DNA of 64,000 bases, from NCBI GenBank assembly GCA_015680685.1, contig MNCI01028890.1, forward strand, positions 26,292-90,291, written 5' to 3'. The notes under the pieces are model-generated. The model searched no databases, was not told the DNA's origin, and saw nothing but the letters and a program-made list of their open reading frames with translations. Below are positions 10,549 through 22,320 of the stretch, one piece after another; position 1 is the first letter of the stretch, and each line of letters begins with the position of its first letter. Position numbers and translations under genes: made by a program. The DNA is from Gnetum montanum. Taxonomy: Eukaryota; Streptophyta; Gnetopsida; Gnetales; Gnetaceae.

Positions 10549-12411
10549 AAGAGTATACATAATATTGGATCAATATGAAAAACAATTATGGTAAATAATC
10601 CAAGAAAAATTAGGAAAATCATTATGAGGATTTTGAATAGCTACACTTCTATCCAAACTATCTAACAAATAAAAAAACATGTAGACCTTTTAGAAATATT
10701 ACTACCATAGAAACTTTGAAACTTAGATCAAGTAATCTAGTGATTATGCATGTGAAGACATAAAAAGGAGGATATGCCAAGCTTACATCATGTACTACAA
10801 AGATGTGAATGCTTCATAGCCTATGGTTCATTATTTATTGGAAACCACTAAAGAGAAAGCTTATCAAGCATAGAGGTAGAAATAATAATATTATTAAAGT
10901 TTCAAAATTCACTAATAACACTTCAAGCCTTCCAAATATGCTTTATGAAAATATAACCTAATATAGTAATGCATTTTGGAAAAAGAATCTAATTAAAAAA
11001 CTGAGTACCTCTCTAGTAACCACTACCTCTTGGCTTATCCATCTAAACGCACTTCTAAAAATAAAAGCTTTCAAGACTCTCTATCAAATAAGCATTTAAA
11101 CATCCACTTGGCACATAAAACAATATCCTTATAAAAATTCATGAATTCTAATCAACCATCCTCTTTGTGAGAAGTGCAAATGTCCCACATAACATGACAA
11201 AATCCTTTGCTAGAATACCTGCTACTTTAAAGAAAATTTCTCACAAGTTGATTAATATGATGTTATGAAAAAATACTGGAAGCCCAACATGAAGAATATA
11301 CACATGAGTAGCTTAAATGATATGCTTATAGACAATAAACTTACCATTCATTGAAAGAATTTTCTTCTTCTACTTAATATTCTTTTGTTCAATTTTCTTC
11401 ACTGTAACATCCCATAAATTTTTTGAAGATCCATCGAAGAAAAAGTTAATTCCTAAAAATTTGAAAATATTTGACTATTCTAAGAAATGCCAAGATTTAG
11501 ACAAATCCTATTCTTGAACCCCTTTATTACAAAAGATAGAAGACTTGGGACAATTAATATGAGAGCTTGATAGTTTGTAATATAGTTCAACATAGTAAAA
11601 AGCACAACTAGAGATTTAGTAGTATATTTATAATACTGAGGTATTAGCCTAGTAGTATAGGTCTTAGCCTAGTAACCCAAAGTTACAAGGTAGATTCTAA
11701 TAGGTAGCACTTAGTTATAAACTTTTGTAAATCTTGGATTGTACCTATGTTTGAATTATTTTAGGTTCCAACACCCCTCTCTTATGTTTATATTTATGAT
11801 TGTGCATCTTAAGGTTTAAATACTTGACTCCTTATTTTCATCGATCACATTGGTAGTTTATGATTAGTACATCATGGGGTATTTGCTTCTAATATTATGT
11901 ATAATGTATCTTGCATATTTTATTATGTCTCATTCTTCCTAAGGTTTGAACCTTTGGCCTTGCTCTTGTTACATATTTTAAAATGTTATTAATTTTAATT
12001 TCTTTTCTTGATTGTTCTTGCTTAGTATTTGTTAATTCTTGAAGGATAGGTTGGAAGGAAGGTGTTGGCCCATAGTTGAAATTTTATTAATGTTTATTTT
12101 ATTTTATTTGATTTATATTTGTATATTATTCAATTTTGGAATAATGTAAAAATATGGTAAAAAGATATGTTAAATAGATATTGAGTATTTATTTCAGTTA
12201 TTCTTTTATCTTGAAAACCATTATATTCCTAGGTATGTGAGCTTATTATAATATATTTTTGGTGACTCAAACCCTTTGGTTGATCATTTGAAGTGTCTTG
12301 TAAATACATGTAATCTATTCTTAAAAATTATATTATTAAATTATTATTTTAGAAATTACCTAACCATGGATTATATCTATAAATGCTTGGTAATGCTAGC
12401 TCTTTTAGCAT

Positions 12412-12529
12412 CAATTGTGCATTGCTATCTCCATTATTCTCTTGGTTATGGTTTTCCGTGGTGGATCTCTCAATTGTGCATTGCTATCTCCATTATTCTC
12501 TTGGTTATGGTTTTCCATGGTGGATCTCT
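12412..12529 (+). repeat. 59-bp tandem duplication
   Basis: 12412-12470 and 12471-12529 are identical except for one G/A difference (ttccGtgg versus ttccAtgg). The near-identity marks a recent local duplication in otherwise old sequence. Confidence 0.95.
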
Positions 12530-12599
12530 CGATGACATCTTCTCCAATTGGTGGTGGTGGCGATGACATCTACACATGTTATCATTGGATCAAAGTGTC

Positions 12600-12945
12600 C
12601 AAACAAAAGTTATGATGGATTTTACATCTATTTTTTGATATGGCATGATGGTGATAGCATTTGATGTAAATGATATCTTAATCAATGGTGACTAGTGGAT
12701 GTTTTGCATATGTATGGACATATCTGACATGTCAAGAAGCTAGAAAATCATGTTGAGGCTACTAATATTAGGTAGTTAGTCAATGGACAAGCATTGTTGA
12801 GGGTACATACCCATGTTTCTTGTGATTATCATGTAGTTAGTATTAGTAGGATTCATTAACATGATTTGTGGGAAAGCAACTAATATAAGAGTGGCTAGTA
12901 CTTCATAGTTAACTTTAGATACCTCTTATCCATTGGTAGTTTGTG
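12600..12945 (+). repeat. dispersed repeat, copy B
   Basis: Aligns by eye with 580-930 in the same orientation. It is less AT-extreme than its surroundings. Family unknown. Confidence 0.6.
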
Positions 12946-15580
12946 ATTTAAACCCCTAATTTCTTGTGTTTAAAATATTTTTCCTAATTTAACTATGCCT
13001 ATGTTTAAAACCCTTTTCGTAATTTAGCTATGCTTGTGTTTTGTATTAGTTTAGGTTTGTGTCTTGCAATTTATCTTTTTAGATCCATTTAATATTTTTA
13101 ATGTATTATTTTTATATTTTTTATATTTTAATTTTGGTGTTTTTATTTTCATTAATATGGCATATGCATACTAACCTCTTTTATTAGAGTTTTAAGTTAG
13201 CAAGTATCAAGCATTGGATGGTCATTATCACATAAGATATGACATTAGCTTTTTCATATGTTTTGTGTGATCTTGTGTTTGTTAGTAAAGTTATTTTTTC
13301 AAAAAAAGAAATATGTTTTTATTTTTAGTTCATCATTTATTTTTAGCTTATGTTTTGGAGATTCTTGTGATTGTGTGTTAGCTAGTTAAGTTTAGACCTT
13401 AATATTAGATTTGGCCATAGACATAACTATTAGCTAATCCATATGGGGTATCTATTAGGCCAGGGTACAAGCCCATGTTAGAATAATATTTTTTTATTAA
13501 TTTTAGAAATTAAGGATAGGTGTATTTTTTATTTTATTTTAGTTTTTTCCAATAAAATCACCCTTTTTTTCTAAACCATGCCATACCATGTAAGCGTAAA
13601 TACTTAGCAACCTTTCCATTACAAATTACAAATTATTGAATTACATTGTCAATATATGAGAGATAGAAGTAGAGAGAAAGATCCTATTAGTTTAGAGAAT
13701 AGCTAAATCTATAACTACATTATCATATAGGACCCTAGTAAGAGTTTATTTTTAAATCTCATTTCAAGATTTGTGTAGATTCTATAGTTGGCTTTTACTT
13801 TTTCCTAGGATTTCAAGATTGGTTCTAAGATCTTAGCCACATGAAGGTTTTTAGTTGTAGTGATGTTAATCAAGTAGGAAAACTTTGGTACTTTTCACTT
13901 TTTTTGAAGTTTTGGAGATTTGGTTACATGTGCATTCATTTTTACCAATTTTAGTATGTTAGCAATTTTTTGATAAAATACATATATGTCAATTTTGATT
14001 ATCTTATGCATAGTTTTTTAGATATAGAATTTTTTGATGTTTATTCTTATGCATGAAATGTTTAAAAATGTTTTTACCTTATTTTGACTTCATATAAATT
14101 TTACAAAATTTTTGGATCATAGAATTAGGATTTTTAGTTGTAATTTTATTTTTTGAATCCCAAAATGACTTAGGATGGTCATAGGATAGAAGATAACAAT
14201 GTTTCACTTGCTAGCATGGATCTTGAGAACACCTTCCTAGTCCATCATGCCCCCATCATGAGATTGTGACAAAGGTTGCGTTGAATTCTAATGTCATATT
14301 TATACACTACATGTTAAAATAAACAACATTTGTAAATTAATTTGGGATCTTCTAGCAATGAAAAATTGTATAAATGACCATAAATTTAGTTTCTAGGGTC
14401 TTCTTAGAATGCTTGAAAGTATAAAAATAATTGATCATGTTTTTAGAATTTTAGAAGCTTAGAACGATCTTTAGACCCTTAAATTCCTTTTTGTGACATC
14501 CAGATAATTTTAATTATCTCTTTAGAAACTTAATTTCTATTTAGATCCCTTCGTGGTGTTAACCTCTTTGACTTGGATCTTTTCTTTTGTATTCCTTAAG
14601 TAGTTTGGGTATATTTTCCTATCACCAAGGGCTTTGTTATGTGTGTGTGTATGTTTGTGTATGTATGTTTTGATTATTTGATTTTGAACTTTTGGTTAGT
14701 AATACTTATGTGGATTAGTAATATTTATGTGATTTGGTAATTAAATTAGTATTTGTTAGTTTTATTATTTTGACATGTTTGTATTTTTTGTGTTAACTTT
14801 TTGCATGCAACTACCTCTTGTGCATGTTTATCCAACTACTTAATTCTTGAACCAAAATCTTACAAGGGAGTATTTATATTTTCTTTTCCTACTTAGTTGT
14901 AGGATTTATTTTCCTACAACTAAGTGATTTAGTTAGTTGTAAGAAAGAATTACTAGATGAAGAAGCTACTAGTTAGAACATTGTTTTTAATGCATTTCTA
15001 GTTTAGTTATTATGTTACCACTTATATGTTTTTATCCTATGTTGTAATGTTTAACTAGGATTTTTGTATCATGTCATGAACTTACTTGGCTAAGAGGATT
15101 TGTATTTCCTTATCTTTGGTGTAGGCCTAAATTTTTCATAGGTTTTAATTTTTATAGCATTAGATATTTTTATATAAATATATACAATTGTTTTATCATG
15201 GTTAGAGCTTAATGTCATTTTAATATTTTATTATTTATTAGTGTTTTCTTTAGGTATAATTATTCTACTATTTTTCTTATATCATGTTACTACTGTCTTT
15301 GGATTGGACAATAGGGCTTTGAATACTTTTACTAGTGGACATGTTAAGTTTTGTACACATGGGGCTATTATCACTATAATCTATGTTTTTCTTTTCATTA
15401 ATCATACATTTTTCTATATTTTCACAATTTTTTTAATGGATGCTTATTCCTTTGCCTATCATATTTTTCTTAGTAGCCATCATTTTCCTTAAGCTATTCT
15501 TAGAGAAAGAAGTTGATATTGGCCAACTTGAGATCTACTTATTTTAGGTGGCTATTGGTTCATAGCTCCACCAAGGAATA

Positions 15581-16426
15581 TGATGAGTAGTGAGGTATCC
15601 CTACACTCAACCATATGAATATGAGCATTACACATGATTCGATTGAACTCCAAGGACTAAGTGCTTATGCACCTTCATAGAACACGGATGGGTTAGACGA
15701 TCATTGTCTTCCAAAGCTTACTCGTATGGCACAATTGTATGCTTAAGTAAACTTGAGGTATATGATTTTTATGCTTTTTATGTTTTATGTCCTAGTGCTA
15801 AATGGGGAAGAGGTGAATTAATTGAATAACTAATTTAAATTAACTAATCAACTAGGTCCTAACTAATCCTAACACCAGCATCTACTCCCACTTTTTGTAC
15901 ATATCCTGAACCAATGTAACACTCTTGGGATTATCAAACGCTAATCATTACTAGGTGACCAAGTGTTCCACGCATGCTCGAAGTGGTCATACTAATTATT
16001 CTTAATTGTGAAAATTAACGAGTCAATAAAAGCAACATTAATTAACTAATGAAAGCATTAAATAACTATAATTAGCATGAAGGGTGAGAGATAAGCTATT
16101 CTGAATGCTGCAAGGTTTTATCACAAAGTTTTTTTTTATTTCTGGACACAAGGTGTGCTCATGTACACAATGCTTGAATAAAGATCTGTTCACTTTATGA
16201 CTCCTACTGCGGGCAATCAAAAATAATTCTAACTTTGAGAAGGAGAAACTATAAGAGTTTGGGTAAGGAACTAAGAACTAACTGCCAAACCAAGTGCACC
16301 CACCTCATATTTATAGGCAATGAGACAAGTCCCGATATCGGATGTCTAAAATCACTTGGTAGGATCTGATATCGGGAACCTAATATTGTGGACATGATAT
16401 CGTAGCCTCTATATTGTGGCTCATCA
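15581..16426 (-). repeat. E2 3' LTR
   Basis: On the + strand it runs TGATGAGTAGTGAGG...GGCTCATCA, 846 bp. TATA box on the minus strand at 16308-16315. Palindrome-derived GATATC words at about 16330-16405 mark the U3 start. Confidence 0.93.
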
Positions 16427-16437
16427 AACCCCCATGA
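16427..16437 (-). other. E2 polypurine tract
   Basis: aacccccatga on the + strand, i.e. TCATGGGGGTT next to the 3' LTR. Confidence 0.75.
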
Positions 16438-18350
16438 CTGAATGAAAACTCGTCTTCGAATTCCTTATAAAATATTGTGAAGGTATGAGATTATTAACTG
16501 AATTACAATTGATGATGATATGGGATGACAAACTCAAAGTGCTCAAGAAATGGATCAACAAATATATTACAGCATTGGTGTTCATGCCCATTGTGGGGAA
16601 CACTATACATAGATGACATATAGACCCTCATTCGATAGCTTGAAGAGAGAGAGAGAGAGAGAGAAAATGAGGCACGTTGCTGTCGATGTTGAAACTATGC
16701 ACACTGTTGTTCATCCATAGCCACATGTTCAAACTTGTTCCTTGTGTAAATGCTCTAGCTGTAGTCCATCCTGAGTGCTCCCTCTTATCCCAATCCATTG
16801 TTCATGTAACTGCCATCTGCACACACAACACATTCACAGATTAGCAAGGGTAGATAAAACTTAATGTAGCTGATACCTTGCCTCGATATGAAGCACATTG
16901 GCTAGGTTGTGGGTATGGTAGATACTAGGATAGAGGTTTATGACTGATAACTACCCAAGGTGTAGGGGTAAGATAATTATGAAATGGAAAAATTTGGGAT
17001 AGGACCCCCATGACTAAGAGCGATCCTCCGGTAGCAATAGGGTTGAAAATTGTAAAGAACAAGAGGGATAAGAGAAATAACAATAGTGAAGCCAATAAAA
17101 CAAAAGAAAAAATGGATGTCATTGATGGGGTGAATAAGAAATAGTTGATTACGAGAAATTTTGAAGGGAATGAGCTTAATGATTGCACCAAAAAGGAATG
17201 CCAATGGGTCCTCCCCAAAGAAAGATCATGCCCTAAATGCCCTGACAAACCTACAAACAAAAGAGTCAATGGGCTCTTGGAATGACATATGGAAACAAAG
17301 GTTAAGAACTTACCCACAAGAGTTTTACTAAAGAATAACAATGTGTTAACCAAGATATAGAATCATCATAAAATTGGTAATGAGGTGGAATGTGGAAAGC
17401 AATATGAAAAGAAAAAATAGGAGAGAATGAAATGGATTCCAAAAATTAAGGTGGTGTAAAGTCCCTTGTGTAATATGTGGTTAAAGTGATCTAACAAAAT
17501 TTTTCCCAAATCTAGATTCAATGATCCACATCCAGTGACCTTGCATCAACACACTTGACCAACCCATCCTCCTGAAGTAACAAGAATGCATCCACAAAGT
17601 CACCACCATTCCAATAAGAGAAAGATAAAGTAGTAGGAAGTGAAAAAGGGCCTCAGTTAGAAAGAACCTTCAGGCATAGGTAACATGTCTTTCCAGTGCC
17701 ATAACCAGTGCTTGTAGCCCATGTTTCTTTATTATGTCTAAGGCATGTGCTTTGAATTCTCACCCGTTTCCTTTTTTTTTGTGAGAACCACGCCATGCAA
17801 AGACTTATTTGATTTAGTAAAATTCTTGATATAGTAGTCAATAGTAGAATGGCAGAGGACTTTATGAAAAACATCCAAGTACCCAAGAGAATAGTGAGCA
17901 CAAATGCATCAAATTCCTTTGAGGTCATACCCTTTCCATCCATTTGAATCTTTCCTTGGTTTGAAGATTACTAAGGCACCAATTCATTAATAAGTTTTCT
18001 TAGAAAAGGGACAATACATTTCCAAAATAAGGAAGACCATAGAGTTGCATGGATAATTAAGTGACGTGGACTCATTGCCAGTTTTATCAAACAAAACCAT
18101 ATCTTAGCATCAACATTGAAAGTCAAAGGTAAAAATCAAACATTAGTAATCAACACTTATTATAATACAACCCACCATCATGAGAACTTATTATTTGATG
18201 AATAAGAATTAATCAAATAAAGAAACAATAAAAATGTTAATGATGGTGTAAAAAAAAGTAAAGATGACTAATGTGTAAAACAAAAATGTGTAAAAAAAAA
18301 AGGCAAAGGAACTGAGGGGTTAGAATGATTAGCATTGGTGGCCATCTCCT
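16438..18350 (-). other. E2 3' region after pol
   Basis: About 1.9 kb. It has a GA run at 16643-16665, a second TCATGGGGG-type motif at 17004-17012, and a frame block at 17527-17613 reading WNGGDFVDAFLLLQEDGL and onward that matches E3. Two overlapping open frames (142 codons from 17353 and 75 codons from 17204) are rich in Phe/Leu. They may be compositional or remnants of a third ORF. Only about two minisatellite units remain near 18270-18300. Confidence 0.65.
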
Positions 18351-19500
18351 CCATGACTAAATTGGAAGGAGGAGATCTAAAATAATGAGCAAGGTTTTCC
18401 ACCAATAGAGGTAGTATTAGTGCTAGCTATTTTAGGCTCATGGAAGGGTTTGGTTTGCTAGAAGTTAATCAATAACTTCTTATTCAGGCTTTCAGGTTTG
18501 TAAATCATCATGGCCCCTGAAGAAAAAGTTTCATTAATGATATAAGGTCCTTCCCACAGTGTTTGAAATTTAGTTCATTGTGGTACATGTGTGGGATTCC
18601 AATAAAGAACCTTATCTCCTAGTTGGTATTTGACTTTCCTAATCCTTAGGTCATGACATTGTTTGTTAAAGGCCTTGTGTAGTTCATTGGATGATAGGGC
18701 GGCTAGTTAATTCTCATCTAGTAAGTTAAGGTTCATTACCCATTCCTTTTGTGCTAGATTGAGGTCAAGGTTAAGGTCACATGTTGCGGATAATGTACAA
18801 AGCTCTGCTTGAATAGGAAGTGTTGGGAGTTTACCATACACTAACTCATAGGGAGAGTAGCCTATAGGGAGTTTTCATGTGGAGCGATATGCCCAAAGAG
18901 CATCATTCAATTTGGTGCTCCAATCTTGCCTATACTTGCTAATGGTTCATGTCAATATTTTTATGATCTCCCTATTAGTGACCTTGGCTTGACCATTCAC
19001 TTGAGGATGATATGGTGTAGTTAGTTTGTGCTCAATCCCTAAGCATTGCATTAACTTTTGAAAAGTCAAACCTATAAAGTGTGTACCATTGTCAGAAATA
19101 AGTGCACGAGGCATGCCAAACTTATTTACAATTTGTTGTTGAACGAATCGTGCAGTGGTAGATGATGTATAGTCCATAACAGCAGCTACTTCTACCCACT
19201 TGGTAAAATAGTCAACAAAAATAATAATGTAGGCTTTTCCATTGGACATTGGTATAATAGGCTCCATAAAATCAATTCCCCATATGTCGAAGAGTTCTAA
19301 AGGTTGAATCCATTATTGTGGATCCTCCATTCTAGCAGTCATTCCCCCATCATGTTGGTAGTGCTCACAAGATTAGATGAAATGATGAGCATCCTATAAT
19401 AATGTAGGCCAATAATATCTTGTAAGAAATATTTTTATAGCTCTTCATCTCCCCATGTAATGACCCCCACAATGGCCCTCATGAGTGTCTTGGAGAACTC
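18351..19500 (-). pseudogene. pol: E2 integrase, decayed
   Basis: Integrase joins element cDNA to host DNA in the nucleus. The zinc-binding N terminus is present but damaged (HEGHCGGHY, then a CEHYQH that has lost one Cys). The core (19267-18947) reads MSNGKAYIIIFVDYFTKW, then SDNGTHF, then NGQAKVTNREI. The first two catalytic Asp are kept, but the third residue, Glu in GQAE, is Lys. E5 has GAG here and E2 has AAG, with a CpG lost. The C-terminal part holds the ALWAYHSTWK-like and GPF-like blocks in broken form. It is followed by a short hydrophobic frame that stays open past a degenerate TCATGGAGG motif. Confidence 0.88.
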
Positions 19501-19739
19501 GCAATTGATCTACATTGGGAAAATACCATCGAATCAAGCCATCGGGACATACCTTATACAGGTGTCCATTGATTTCCATGAAATATTTGGCTCGATGAAG
19601 AAACCATTATTTCTTTTTAATGTCTAACCCTTGCAGTGTTTCTTGTGTAAGTAGATAAGTGAGAATGTTACTATACCAATTTGTATCAGTGGATAAGTGA
19701 TTGTTTATGACACCTACAAAGAAGATTTCATCAGGGAAA

Positions 19740-20575
19740 TGGTCATAAATTAGATATTCATCCTCTTTGTTGCCCCATCGCAATTAAGATAAATGATCAA
19801 CAATAACATTCTTGGTACCTTTACAATCAATCATCGTAAGATCGAACTCTTGTAAGATCATGAGCCATCGTATGATGCAAGGGCTCACCATTGGTTTATT
19901 CATTAGGAACTGAATTGCAGTATGATCCATATGTACAAATATCTTATAGCCCAATACATAGTGCCTAAATTTTTCTAGTGCAAACACCATAGCCATTAAC
20001 TCTTTTTTCGTTGTTGTGTAACTAAGTTGTGCACCAGCGATACTTCGACTTGCACAGTGGATGTAATAGGGATGTTTTTGGTCATCTAACTGTGTAAGTA
20101 TAGCTCCTAAGGCAAAGTTGGACGTGTCAGTCATTATGTGGAATGATTTAGACCAGTTAGGAGTCTATAGAATATGTGTTTTTACATGCTTCTATTTTAA
20201 GGTTTGGAAAGCTAGCTCACATTCCTTGGTCCCTTCAAAAGGTACGTCCTTCTTTGTTAGTTCTACCAAAGGTTTCTCAATCCTTGAAAAGTTCTCAATG
20301 AATCATCTATAAGAGCCAATGTGTCCAAGGAATGATTGGATGTCTTTTACAATTTCAGGTTGTTGAGTGATTCCTTGGATGAACTTAATTTTTTAAGGAT
20401 CTACTTCTATCCCTATTTGTAAAATATTGTGCCCTAATATAATGCCTTCTTGGACCACTAAATGGCTTTTTTGCCAATTAAGCCTTAAGTTGGTTTCTAT
20501 ACATCACTTTAGTACTTTTTTTCATCGATCCAATGCTTGTTCAAAGTCCTTTGCTTGTCCTAATGGAATAGTGAT
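19740..20575 (-). pseudogene. pol: E2 RT C-terminal part and RNase H
   Basis: RNase H degrades the RNA strand during reverse transcription. 20134-19784 is a continuous RNase H frame: MTDTSNFALGAIL, TTTKKELMAMVFALEKFRHY, VHMDHTAIQFL and IVDHLS. The four acidic catalytic positions are all present, which makes this the best preserved enzyme domain in E2. Upstream, 20575-20135 holds the RT thumb/connection region (QEGIILGHN, QSFLGH, KPLVELTKKDVPF) with a few stops. RT starts abruptly: a protease fragment (FITIPLG) is fused to the RT word DFEQALDR near 20560, so the polymerase active-site region is gone. Confidence 0.88.
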
Positions 20576-20626
20576 GAACAAGAAAAGGATTTTAACCACC
20601 CATAAACAATGGTGACTTTGCATAGG

Positions 20627-21700
20627 GCTACAAGGGCTATCAACCCTCAACCTACTATTGGTTCAGACAACTACATAGAGAAGAGGCCTTTCTTTAGAAC
20701 CAATAGTCCAACTAAGTCCTTGCAACCACAGGCAGAAAATTCTCCAAACGCCTCACCACCATTTGAATCTTCGGAGCTTCCTTCAAACTAAAGATCTCAC
20801 TTAATGCATATGGTCATGTTGACTCATGCAATTACCGATTAGATTAAAGTTGTTTGCCTTCCTAGGAAATTCTCTGATACTAGAAGTCCTCTTATATATT
20901 TGCAAATTGCTGGGAATGAACCTTGCAAAGCTCTTTTGGATTCAAGTTTTGGTGTTAACTTAATCTCTCAAGAAATGTACAAAGCCTGGAACCTGCCTCC
21001 ACTAAAAAAGAGTAACATACATTTAGAGTTGACTGACTAGTTCATCACTATTCCATTAGGACTAGTGAAGAACATTGTCACCATTGTTTATGGGTGGTCG
21101 TATCCAGCTGCTTTCCTAGTGATTCAAGTCAACAACTCTAAGGGGGACTTCCCAATCATAATGGGAAGAGCATGGCTAAGCACGATTAACGTGTGCCTAT
21201 GAATACGTGATCTTTCCCTAGAAATATCAAAGGAAAATACATTTGCAAAGATGAAGAAAAAGAAAGTTCCATGCATCATGTACAGTGACACAAGGTGTAA
21301 TTTCCTACAAAAGTCCTGGTTTGTACAATGTTTAACATTACCTACATGCAACCAATGTGCACCAATAATTAATATACAAAGATGCCTATATGCACCAACC
21401 ACAAGATAGGAGGGCTCCTACTGGCTGATAGCTAACCAAGAGAACGATTCAACTATATGCATGGAACCAACTAAGAGCTTGACTTGCACCTACATTGATA
21501 GCATAGATCAAGTAGAGTAAGTCCATCACCAACTTCCAAGTCCTGACATCAAAAATATCAATTGGGGGAAGTTGGAAATCCTTGATGAGTTCAAGAAAAA
21601 GCCCCTTGAGATAAAACTGTTGCCCATCGGTATGGAGTATACATTTTTCAGAATGGAAAACTGGTAATCATTAATGCTAAGCTCACCCATAAACAATGGT
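20627..21700 (+). pseudogene. pol: E2 inverted gag-tail/protease/linker segment
   Basis: This block runs opposite to the rest of E2. On the + strand it encodes the gag tail (RAINPQPTIGSDN), protease and linker. The protease active site reads Asp-Ser-Ser (KALLDSSFGVN near 20930) instead of Asp-Ser-Gly. PLGLVKNI and IIMGRAWLS follow in order, with stops at about 21040 and 21200. The linker keeps all five cysteines at the family spacing (21272-21385). It ends in the RT-proximal linker (LEIKLLPIGMEYTF) near 21660. It appears to be material missing from the minus-strand pol. Confidence 0.85.
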
Positions 21701-22320
21701 GACAATGTTCTTCACTAGTCCTAATGGAATAGTGATGAACTAGTCAAAGGAATCCTTTGTTTATGGGTGGTTAAAATCCTTTGCTTGTTCATCAATCCAA
21801 GCAATGTACTTGTTTACCATTTAGTATATGACCAAGCAAAGGATTTTAACCACCCATAAACAATGATGACAATGTTCTTCACTAGTCCTAATGGAATAGT
21901 GATGAACTAGTTAGCCAACTCTAAATGTATGTTACTCTTTTTTAGTGGAGGCAGGTTCCAGGCTTTGTACATTTCTTGAGAGATTAAGTTAACACCAAAA
22001 CTTGAATCCAAAAGAGCTTTGCAAGGTTCATTCCCAGCAATTTGCAAATATATAAGAGGACTTCCAGTATCAGAGAATTTCCTAGGAAGGCAAACAACTT
22101 TAATCTAATCAGTAATTGCATGAGTCAACATGACCATATGCGTTAAGTGAGATCTTTAGTTTGAAGGAAGCTCCGAAGATTTGAATGGTGGTGAGGCGTT
22201 TGGAGAATTTTCTACCTGTGGTTGCAAGGACTTAGTTGGACTATTGGTTCTAAAGAAAGGTCTCTTCTCTATGCAGTTGTCTGAACCAATAGTAGGTTGA
22301 GGGTTGATAGCCCTTGTAGC
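20627..22320. repeat. large inverted repeat inside E2
   Basis: Arms 20627-21097 and 21850-22320 are both 471 bases and nearly identical in inverse orientation, with a 752-base spacer. A smaller inverted repeat (about 21757-21788 and 21833-21866) and three same-strand copies of cctaatggaatagtgatgaac (near 20560, 21720 and 21890) lie around the junctions. The pattern suggests repeated template switching, but a mis-assembly is possible. Confidence 0.85.

Larger units (their letters stand above)
10554..15575. other. AT-rich spacer without genes
   Basis: Five kilobases between E1 and E2 with no recognisable coding region on either strand. It holds the 59-bp tandem duplication, the second copy of the dispersed repeat, and a GT-rich patch near 14640. 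A TGTAACATCCC word at 11403 resembles a chromovirus LTR start, but no partner was found. Confidence 0.6.

Noticed and set aside
11403-11413. TGTAACATCCC as the start of a chromovirus LTR
   Set aside because: No purine-rich tract before it and no partner LTR or target duplication found.
15241-15492. 83-codon open frame with hydrophobic composition
   Set aside because: No recognisable motif, no neighbours, and a T-rich region where long Phe/Leu frames arise by composition.
16925-17353. 142-codon frame as an intact envelope gene of E2
   Set aside because: A second frame is open over the same bases, and the equivalent frames in E1, E3 and E5 are shifted or stopped. Kept only as part of the weak third-ORF finding.
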